DNA from: Pogonophryne albipinna
Lineage: Eukaryota; Chordata; Actinopteri; Perciformes; Artedidraconidae
DNA length: 64,000 bases
Assembly (NCBI GenBank): GCA_028583405.1
Contig: CM053261.1
Location: forward strand, 13,572,459-13,636,458
Direction of reading: 5' to 3'
In this document: positions 1 to 41,414 of the stretch, one piece after another
Numbering within the stretch: position 1 is the stretch's first letter
Layout of the letters: each line of letters begins with the position of its first letter
Translations under genes and position numbers: made by a program
Notes under the pieces: model-generated
The model's input: only the letters and a program-made list of their open reading frames with translations
What the model was told of the DNA's origin: nothing
Database searches by the model: none

Positions 1-31366
<31,366 letters not shown>

Positions 31367-31870
31367 GACGGTAAACTCACTCCGCCTCGGCACTCAAAAC
31401 AGTGTCGCAATGCCAGGTATTCGGCACCCCTTATTCCTCCTGAAGTGTTTAATCCAAGCGAGTCATAGGAGTTAAAATTCGAACTTTAAATAGCTACATG
31501 CAATACATCATTATAAAACCAGCATATCAATCCATGAAAGCCGTAGAGAGAGCTCCCAACAGCCGATGGAGCTACAAGGCTAGCCCTGGGTTAGCATTCG
31601 CTTTCCAAGTTGAAGCTAATAAGCTATCCAAGGCAACGACAACCGAAAACAAAAGCAAGCAGGCCCGCAGTGACAGCTCCCAGCACCGAACAGCTTTCTG
31701 CAGCTGACACACGGGTGGATTAGCTTTCGCTGCCGTGTCAATTGTTACTGTCCCTGGAGCAGCTATGTTTGATAACGGTAGAGGGTCCAGTTTTCACTCC
31801 TGTGCCCCACAGTCGCCATCTTTACAAGAGTCTCTGTGGCTTCAAGCTGATTGGCCACCAAGGAGACGTT
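31367..31870 (-). promoter_or_regulatory. ric1: ric1 5' UTR and proximal promoter
   Basis: Upstream of the ric1 start, with fairly many CpGs. On the minus strand it contains AAGATGGCGAC near 31820, the YY1-like element typical of TATA-less housekeeping starts, and a CCAAT box (plus-strand ATTGG near 31850) about 30 bp further upstream. The ATG inside AAGATGGCG would open a short upstream ORF of about 18 codons. No TATA box is visible. The start site is inferred, not shown. Confidence 0.5.
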
Positions 31871-32054
31871 TGCGTAGTGTTGACATGTGACGTCAGCACT
31901 CCGTTATGCGAAATAGCGAAATCCCCCCGGTGGCGTGATAGCAACGTGGCTCGACGCTGACATCTGCTGGTGTAAACATAACATATCTTCAACGGAATGT
32001 CTGATAGGATCTCATTACTTATCTTTATATGTACATTCAAATGAGTTTACTTAA

Positions 32055-32437
32055 AGGTAGGGTAGGTAAGAATGGAGAAACCAGCTCGAGTGCGGTAGAA
32101 TTTGAAAGTACGCCGCCGAAAAAAATCTGCCCCTTCCTTCAGACTTCCGTACAGAGCCCCTCCTCCAACACACACGAACGCGCACAAGACCAATGAGGGC
32201 ACGAGATAAGTTTGTGCACAGATGGAAGGCTGACAGGCAGGTAGGCCATCCAGTTATTTTAGCCGGGCCGGCTCAGATGATTGGTCGTGCTTTTTACAGT
32301 ACTACGGCTTCCACAGATGACATTTTTGTATGTATTTTTTGTCAAAGCACTTCATGTATTCATTGCTATCGGGATGTTAAGAGCATTCCATGGAATATAA
32401 CAAAAAGTGTTTCTGAAGTGAATTACCTACCCCACCT
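32055..32437. mobile_element. TTAA-type (piggyBac-like) MITE, copy 1
   Basis: 383 bp bounded by TTAA on each side. Termini AGGTAGGGTAGGTAAG and TTACCTACCCCACCT. The interior includes GAGAAACCAGCTCGAGTGCG, GAACGCGCACAAGACCAATG, and the TTAAGAGCATTCC site used by another insertion in the copy at 50198. Confidence 0.85.
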
Positions 32438-32762
32438 TTAAGAGTGATTCAGAAATATAATTACAGCAGTCTTAAAAATAGATAAGTTAACAACTAAAAT
32501 CATTTTTTTTTTAAATACATTTGCATCTTCTTAAAAAGGAACAAGCTTCGATCATCAATTGAACATTTATGTCTGTTGGTTTCTCATAATACCACAAATG
32601 TTTAGTACAAAGAAATACCCAAAAATATTTCTTGAGTAATAATTGTTCCAAACTGTTCAGGTTTCTACACATTCACAGGATGGTAAACTGCCTTCCCTGC
32701 CCTCATGTCTCATGTTTACTTCTCTTTAATGGCCCAAACACGATAATGATAAGCATGGTCAT

Positions 32763-34133
32763 CAGTGACGTGCGGTGAGGTTCATGGCTGGTGAGGCACT
32801 GACTCTTTCAGAGTCGGATTTACAAATATTATATATTTTGACCTTAAAGGTGGCGGGGTAGGTAATTTTGGAGAAACCAGCTCGAGTGCGCTAGAATTAG
32901 AAAATACACAGCCCCTCCTCCAACACACACGAACGTGCACATGACCAATGAGGGCACGAGATAAGTTTGTGCACAGATGGAAGGCTGACAGGCAGGTTAT
33001 TTTAGCCGGGCCGGCTAAAATGAGTGGTCGTGCTTTTTACAGTACTACGGCTTCCACAGATGAAATGTCTTTATGTATTTTTTGTCAAAGCACTTAAGAT
33101 ATTCATTGCTATCGGGATGTTAAGAGCATTCCATTGAATATAACAAAAAGTGTATATCGTGCCGGTTTCTCAAACTTACCTACCCCACCTTTAATCGAAA
33201 TATTCTGTTATTTTCAAAAGCTTTTTTAGTCTGATGCTTCGATTCATTTTAAACAGATCGTTCAACAAAAGGATAGCCTACCCAAAATCTAAATATTGGA
33301 TTGTTCTCTCTTAGTAAGATCCAATTTTCATTACAAATGTGGTCTTACCTTGACTTGAAGATGAAGTCCATGCTATCCTTCTGGACAACAATCTTTATTA
33401 CTTTTTTGTAAAAGTCCTCCTTATCTTCCTCTAGTTTCAAAAGTCTAGCTTGTTGTTTTCGTCTACCGTCTCTGCTTAGAATAACAGGAGCAACAAGAAC
33501 CTGTGGGCTCACATGCGCCCCCTTCAGTGTGGCAGAGGTTGTGGCTGCCTCCCCTGGTGCTTTTTTCATTGCCGTTGTATGATGAGACCAGCGAGCTTAA
33601 ATATCATATATACGTGAAATAAGTTATTTAGAGACTATGGATGGCGAGGATAAATGTAATAAAGGGATCTACAAACATTACATTGGTGACATACAGTGAG
33701 ATGGTGCAGGCATGCGCTTAGTGCCCGCTTTCCAGACAGTTTCTGTGGGGTGACGCATTCTGAGGTGAGGCAGAGCTCATCTGTGCCTCACCTTACCACA
33801 CAGTAACTGGCTTGAGCGCGCTCACAAAATAAGTGCCCGCGCTAAATTAGTGCCCGTGCTCCAGCAAGTTACTGTGGGCTTCTGTGAGGGAAAGCTCGTC
33901 CCTGCCTCACTTCTCAATCTCATCGCTCCCCGTAGTTGTAGCGGAGCTCGGCAAATTAGCCGATTTTTACTATAAAAAGCGATTGGAATCATACAGAAAT
34001 CACATTTACAACACAGATCAGTGGACACATTTTGTTATTATTATTTTTTGTATTATTATTCTTTTTTTCTGTTACATTGAAGAATGACAAGTGAGGCTCT
34101 GCCTCACCTGCCTCCCCTGACCGCACGTCGCTG
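32763..34133. mobile_element. hAT-type element with nested MITE
   Basis: 1371 bp including the nested MITE. Termini CAGTGACGTGCGGTGAGG and CCTGACCGCACGTCGCTG are inverted repeats. The flanks are the 8-bp duplication ATGGTCAT on both sides. Without the nested MITE and its TTAA copy it would be about 1024 bp. A 74-codon minus-strand frame (33345-33569) is Lys/Val-rich and unrecognised; no full transposase. Confidence 0.88.
32848..33190. mobile_element. TTAA-type MITE, copy 2, nested in the hAT element
   Basis: 343 bp bounded by TTAA. Termini AGGTGGCGGGGTAGGTAAT and TTACCTACCCCACCT. The same family as the copies at 32055 and 50198. It sits within the hAT element, so it inserted after it. Confidence 0.88.
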
Positions 34134-34190
34134 ATGGTCATCCTTCTCAACATTGGCCTGGCCATTCTCTTCGTACACATTTTGTCATGA

Positions 34191-36474
34191 GACATCGTCC
34201 ACCTCAGGTAATTAATAAACAAATAAAATGTGATTAAAATAACACAGTATACAAACTTGAGGGAATCGGGAGTCTACTAAAATACAAATTGTGTTTTAAT
34301 CTGCAGGTCACCACTCTGCAGAAGTGTTGGAGAGAGACGGCCTGCCTCCTGCTCAGTTAGGACCAGAGATAAGAAAATAAGAAGAAGAAGCCTCACGCAG
34401 ATCGCCGCAGCTTTTCTAAAGGTTTTTGCTGGTGTGACTGTGTGAGGCTATGTGAAGCTCCTCTCTTTCCAGAGGATTGACAAGCTGAAGGACATGAACC
34501 TGATTCAGAACGTCTGGATATGATGATGTTTGCATGTTAAAGTCGGGGCTGGATGGTAGAGTATGTCCTCTGTACTTACACTAGAGAAGCAGCGCTAAAG
34601 AAGTCAAATTTTCGCAACAAAAAAAAGGATTTTTAACCCAATCCTTCATTGGCACACACTGATTAGACCGGAAAGATAATTACACTTTGTCACGAGATGT
34701 GTTTGTATTATGAAGAATGTTAATAACATACTGAATATTCTCTCCACTTTGCCTTAAACTGTATTGAGACACTGCAGCAGACGTGTGAAGATTACTGGTA
34801 TTATTGTTTTAACTATCTACAATTTTCAACAGAAAACTGCTGAAATAGTGCAATCCAACATTAAGCCAGTATTTTTGTTTTCATCTTGCTGCTGCTCTGT
34901 CTCTTAAGACTCCAAAGCATGTCGAGTTACATTTCAACTAATTGCATTTGAGACATGGTGTACACTGTGAAACTTTCTCTTTTCACTGGGATTTATGTGC
35001 ATTATTGTCAATTTGCTGCTTTGGTTTGGGAGCTGAAAACGGGGGCAATAGCTTATGAGTGTCACAGTAGGCTACTGTATGTTCCTGTTGGGTTTTAAAT
35101 GAGCCGTGTATGTTTTGCAATAGAATGAGCAAACAAGAGAAAGGATTTATGTTAATAAAAAAAAAAACAATCACTGTATGATGTAAGTTCCTCAATTTAC
35201 AGATTTATATCGATACACAACAGAAGGGGATGTTTTGGCCTGTGAACAATTTGATGTATGTTTTAGTGTATTAAACCGTCCGTTCTGATTCACAATGCCT
35301 TATTTTCAGGGCGTTTTAGTAGAGCCAAATAAGTCAACTTTTGTACGCATGAGGACATGTGTATGCGTCTGTATAATTTTGAAGTGCACATCTTTTAAGC
35401 ATTCAAAAATATTCTGTTATGATTTTTTTTTGTCAGAGGCAGTTATGCAAAGCTAAACCAATTTATTTCCCAAACAGTCCAATTACCTCATGATTGTGAG
35501 ATGGAGAAAAACATATTGAACGGTTCTTAACTCCATGTCTTACGGTGAGAAGAGCACCCTCCAGATATGCTGCCTATATTATCTTTGAGCCATTTAACAC
35601 ATTACTTTTGAGAAGAACAAAGGTTTTAAGATTAATTTCCTTTGCAAATGAACAAACTGGTTGGGAGTTGTTCTAACGCATAAAGTGACATTTCACATTA
35701 AGTTAGCGTTAATACATTTCTTATTTGACATGCGTTTCTGCCCAATAACTGATCATAAATGTACAAAATCCATTAACTAAGAGGCAATTGAAAGTGCAAT
35801 AGGAATGTATTCATTTAAGTCACTGTATTGTAGAATCCATTTTGTTTGAATTACATTAAATATCCCTGCTTAATGTCAAGAAAAAGCATTTATTTGTAAC
35901 CGAACATGGTGAAAACACTCCTTACAACACTATTTAGCCTTTTTCAATGTTGCTTTACATGGTTCCTAATTTATTGCTTTCAGTTTCATTCATTTTCCAG
36001 TCTGGGAACAGCAGAACTAAGTATTTTTAAACACCACCTGTCAGCCAGCATGAGAGCCCCACCTCCCCCCCGCCTCACTACTATCCCTCCCTTGGGCCAG
36101 AGTAAATACCACACCCTATTGTAGATCAGGCCGGGGTTAGGACTCTGTTCTTCTCACGTAAAGCACAAATCCAATCTTAAATAAGTAAAAGATATGCAAA
36201 TGGTACTCTTGAATCATCTGATGATGGGAAATAATTTAGTGATTAATCTAGCATTTAACTAGATTGCCATGCCTGGTCTGTTCAGAGAAAAGATATACAT
36301 GTTAAACACCACTGCCTCAAAGTGACTGAATTGAGCAATAGCATCTGTGTGTGAAAACATTTTATTGAACTGAGCAAGTGAATACATACAACCCATCTAG
36401 GCAGATAGGTAATGTTTAACAGTGTATTTATTGACGAGAGGAAAGCATAGTTTCAGGTTCAGTCAATTAACAAC
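34191..36474. other. intergenic between hAT block and tubulin pseudogene
   Basis: Mostly AT-rich. AATAAA followed by a 12-A run at about 35154-35167 is a possible polyadenylation or retroposition mark on the plus strand. No gene can be supported. Confidence 0.45.
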
Positions 36475-36480
36475 TTTATT
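36475..36480 (-). terminator. poly(A) signal of the tubulin pseudogene
   Basis: AATAAA on the minus strand about 55 bp after the original stop codon. Confidence 0.6.
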
Positions 36481-36966
36481 TTATAGACATTAATAAAACA
36501 GCATCAGAGATCAATAAAGCGGGATGTTTGCCTTTCTAATACTCCTCATCTCCCAGGCTATCAGCTCCAACCTCCTCGTAATCTTTCTCCAGAGCGGCCA
36601 TGTCCTCTCTGGCCTCAGAGAACTCTCCCTCCTCCATACCCTCACCCACATACTAGTGCACAAAGGAACGCTTAGCGTACATCAGATCAAACTTGTAGTC
36701 AAGCCGAGCCCAGGCCTCTGCAATAGCAGTGGTGTTGCTCAGCATGCACACAGCCCTCTGGACCTTGGCCAGGTCTCCACCAGGAACTACAGTGGGCGGC
36801 TGGTAGTTGATGCCCACCTTGAAACCAGTGGGGCACCAGTCCACAAACTGGATGGAGTGCTTGGTTTTGATGGTGGCAATGGCAGCGTTCACATCTTTGG
36901 GAACGACATCACCACGATACAAAAGGCAGCAGGCCATGTATTTACCGTGGCGTGGGTCGCATTTCA

Positions 36967-37515
<549 letters not shown>

Positions 37516-37639
37516 TCAAATAATAAATGTATTTATATAATACAAAGACAGCAGTGCCAAGGGTTCACAGCTAATGATAAAAAAAGCGTATTAGTGCACA
37601 CAGCATGTAAACATATAGATTAAATGAACAGATCAGAGA

Positions 37640-37765
37640 TAAGAGGGTGCCATACCATGGAGGGCTTTGAATGCGATCAGGAGGATCTTAAACTGAATTC
37701 TGCAGGGTGGAGGAAGCCGATGCAAGTGGGCCAGAATCGGGGAAATATGCTCACTTTGAAAGAGT
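37640..37765 (-). mobile_element. short L2-type LINE fragment
   Basis: In intron 3 of the tubulin pseudogene. The plus strand GCTTTGAATGCGATCAGGAG and GCCGATGCAAGTGGGCCAG is the antisense of a decayed reverse transcriptase segment (the LHW-P region). No 3' tail is seen. Confidence 0.45.
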
Positions 37766-38083
37766 GATACAAGATTGTTACGTCTTGTGTTTGTTTAAAA
37801 CACTGTACAGCTCTACATTTTAAAACATACTTCACATATTTATTATGATACTTGGCTTTTGCAATACTTATTTTTGCTATTCACCACAATATGATTGCAT
37901 TCAATCATTTTGCAATACGATTGCATTCAATCATTTTGCAATACTTATTTTTGCCATTCACCACAATATGATTGTATGTGAAAACCTACTTAGCAATAAA
38001 CTGATTCATTTCCATTTAATACTCTTCAGCAAAATTGACTTCTGTTCTAAATGTACTGACCAGCTTTCGGATTCTGTCCATCA

Positions 38084-38421
<338 letters not shown>

Positions 38422-39299
38422 TCAGATGTTCTGGTCACCAGGCTTCCTGCCGTCCGGCTGGATCCCATGTTCCAGACAGTAAAGCTCCCAGCAGGAATTG
38501 CCAATCTGCACACCAGCCTGACCAACGTGGATTGAGAGGCACTCACGCTGTAAAAGGAAAAAAAGGTCGTTAAGAAACTACCATAAAAAGGAAGCCTAGT
38601 TGGCGGATTCTTGTGCAAAAACAGTGTAACATACATACATTCTAGTGGCATATCATCACATGTGGGAGGACTGCTATATAGAGAAAAAGACTATTTTAAT
38701 AAGAACCAAACATTATATCATGATTTAAGTCACCTGACGCACACATTTGTCATCTGAACAGAACGACAGTTATAATTAAAAACACAAAGAGGCTAAATAC
38801 TGTTTATGCGTCACTGGCGTCCTAAAACCCGGAAGTAAGTTAGCATTTTACCACTTCCGGTTCCTTCGACAAAAAGCAATGCAATTTCTCCACAGGATTT
38901 TGGAAAATAGCTCGAAATAAGGTCTGTGTTTGACACAAATTGAAGAGATACTTTCCTGTGTAGCTTCTGATCTGAGTTGTCTTATTAGTAAGCCTAATTT
39001 ATACTTTTGTAGCAACACTATTTTTATATAAATGGCAAAGAAAGGGTTCAGAGTCTTTTCTTTTTTTCCTGTGTCATATGTCGCAGCACTGTTCAATGTT
39101 TCTTGAAAACATGACCCACTGTAGTGACGTGTGAATAAACTCCAACTCTGTATCAACAACACTGTTGTGTAACTTCAGTTAAATACTTGTATGTGTGTAG
39201 ATTAGAAAGAGGTAAGATAAAGGATCTGCAGTATTTTATGAAGTATTAATCGTACAAAGGTCAGTTTTATACAAGTAGAAGTGTGTATTTACCTGGTAG

Positions 39300-39402
39300 T
39301 AGGCTGTCAATAATGGCTACGTCTCTCTATTTGGACTGGTAGATCTCGGCAGACTGGCAACTTTAAAAGTAGCTCTCGGTTCAAAAAAGGTTGGGCACCC
39401 CT
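39300..39402. mobile_element. solitary hAT-like terminus
   Basis: Ends in AAAAAGGTTGGGCACCCCTG, resembling the right end of the hAT at 13986. No partner end is visible nearby. It lies within intron 1 of the tubulin pseudogene. Confidence 0.4.
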
Positions 39403-39956
39403 GATTTAAGGAGTCATTTCTCAAAATGTTCTTCCAGGGGAGGAATCCCCCCGGACCCCCCTAGAATTCCGAAAAAAATGTTTTATCTGTGTTAATATCA
39501 TGTTTTAAATATGAAACCATAAAACCCGGCCACTAATGAGACAGGAAGTATATTTATTTCCAACAATTCGCGCCGATTGTAAATGCGTCACTTCAACATC
39601 TTGACTGTGCCCGTCGAGTTACCAACACCACAGTTAAAACGAGTTATTAATGACGAAGCTTATACCGCAACATTTGTTTCACTATAAGTGAAGTGAAGTC
39701 TTCTTTAAAGAGTAGCGGTTCAAAAACGTTAAGCTGGTTACGTTTTCGCATGATGACACACGTTCAGAGCGCTGCATTTGGTTAAATACGCATCCTCTAA
39801 GTGGAGAAAAGCAGTACTACTATCGTACTCACCATTTTTCTGAAGATCTGAAGACAGAGGGTTTCGATAAAGAAGAGGAAAAGGCTAAGTTATCTCTCAC
39901 AGCAAGGCCTTTATGAGTCCAGGAGAAGTAACTGATGTATTTTTTCTAGGCGGGGC

Positions 39957-39999
39957 TATTTATACTATACGCGGCGCAATTGCTGCGGAATCTGATTGG
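39957..39999 (-). promoter_or_regulatory. TATA and CCAAT boxes of the tubulin pseudogene
   Basis: On the minus strand TATAAATA lies at 39964-39957 and ATCCAATCA around 39999-39995, about 120-165 bp upstream of the ATG. Spacing and order are those of an inducible vertebrate promoter, and neither box is mutated. Confidence 0.6.
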
Positions 40000-41200
40000 A
40001 TGAGGGTCTACTTCTGATTGGTTGAATTCTTTAGATTTTTTTTTTAAAAACTTTATTGAGCACATGGAAAACAAGAACACTGGCAAAATTCCTGTTCAAA
40101 GCGGAATCACTTCACCTAAGAACGTCAACTTCAGTCCCGATGTATTGGGAAAACGTGGTTATTGCTGAACATTAATAAATAGACGAAGTAGAATAATACA
40201 ATACGCATATTACAAGAACGTTTAGCAAATAAGATAATAAGAAAAAAAGATGGACATATTCCAACTTTTGACGTTCATATTTGAATTACGATAAATATAT
40301 ATATTTAAGTCATTTTCAAACATATCTTTGTCTGATATGAGTAATATTGTCATTCTTTATTGGTAAATATCATTCATTGTATCAACTGCAGGAAATAGTA
40401 AGCCCTCCTTTTATATTCTTTATAACTGACTTTGACAATAGCTTGTTTATTATTGTTTTAAATGATGCAATTTTTTTCTCTTTTGTATCTTTATGCGTAG
40501 TTATAAAGAACTTAACTATTTATTTCAATGTAATATTTTTTATTAAATCTCAATTGGTATTATGCATTATGTAATTTGTGTTGCTGCACTATCAGGTCCA
40601 GAGGGCACCACTGCACTACTTCATCACAACATTGCATCTTTACCTTTGCCCTCTTGCTCCATAAAGTATTGTGGGTCAGAATATCCATATACATATGCTG
40701 GCTTGGCTTCCATACTGCAATATGCATAGATCATGCTGAAAAATACATATCCACTTTAAGGTATACATACACATGCGTCTCTGATACCGATACCTTGATA
40801 AACCCCTCATATATTTGACTTAGAAAAAGAACAATGAATGTTGGCCTCTAACATTTTTCACGTCTAATTGTGTAGTTTGCCATCCAGAAAAACAGGGTCT
40901 GACAAGGTTTTTGGCGTTAGCAGAACAAATAAAACATGGAAATGAGAAAGAAACTCCGGGTTAGATTGAGCATGGTAGAAATTAGGGTCACATTTATTAA
41001 AGCACTCCTGACTGGTACCCTTCAATAATTTAACTTTTTCAAGGCATGTTCTCTGCCATTAGTTCCACAGCAAGCATAACCCGACAACAAAGCATACTCT
41101 AAAACATAACTATTTACCATTTGAAATATGTTGCACAAGCCTCGAGATATTTAGCTATTTTGAAACTACTAGAAATGTTAGGTAGAAAAACATTTAGACC
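40000..41200. other. intergenic, tubulin pseudogene to exosc2
   Basis: Very AT-rich, no element or gene recognised. Confidence 0.5.
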
Positions 41201-41209
41201 CACACTTCG

Positions 41210-41292
41210 GTAGGTGGCGGTATAACACGTGTAGTTGTATGCTAGCTGCCAGAGAGGGAAGTAGACGAAGAAGAAGCAAAAGAAGAAGAAGC
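41210..41292 (+). promoter_or_regulatory. exosc2: exosc2 proximal promoter / 5' UTR
   Basis: Contains GGTAGGTGGCGGTATAACAC, an overlapping CACGTG E-box, and an AGAAGAAG purine tract running up to the start codon. I remember GTAGGTGGCGGTA followed by GAAGAAG repeats as a dispersed motif near many teleost gene starts. There is no TATA box. Confidence 0.5.
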
Positions 41293-41414
41293 ATGGCTGC
41301 TGATATGAGATTGCCAACTATTCAGAAACCAGTGTCGCTAACATTTTCTGCTTTTGACCGAAAAGATCTAGTCGTCCCGGGCGATGTTATCACTTCAGAC
41401 ACCGGCTTCATGAG
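41293..41414 (+). CDS. exosc2: exosc2 exon 1
   Basis: MAADMRLPTIQKPVSL to DTGFM plus two bases. The first ATG after the GAAGAAG leader is used; a second in-frame Met at codon 5 is also possible. Confidence 0.93.

Larger units (their letters stand above)
32680..34190 (+). pseudogene. junctophilin-like C-terminal anchor frame, split by a hAT element
   Basis: Two pieces, up to 32762 and from 34142, flank the hAT element. Ignoring the element and one duplication, the frame reads GPNTIMISMVILLNIGLAIL, then FVHILS and a stop at 34188-34190. A hydrophobic segment ending right at the stop, with LLNIG-AILFVH, is what I remember of junctophilin C-termini, the anchor holding these proteins in ER/SR membrane. 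The frame is open back to an ATG at 32680, two bases after CACAG (AG at 32677-32678). No MORN repeats or other junctophilin exons are in the window. It could be an orphan last exon, a relic, or chance. Family recall is from memory only. Confidence 0.4.

Noticed and set aside
34307..34530. Exon-like pieces: CTGCAG followed by VTTLQKCWRETACLLLS and a stop, and TTTCCAG followed by RIDKLKDMNLIQNVWI and a stop
   Set aside because: Splice-like starts but no recognised homology and no upstream partner exon. Possibly 3' untranslated sequence of the junctophilin-like relic.
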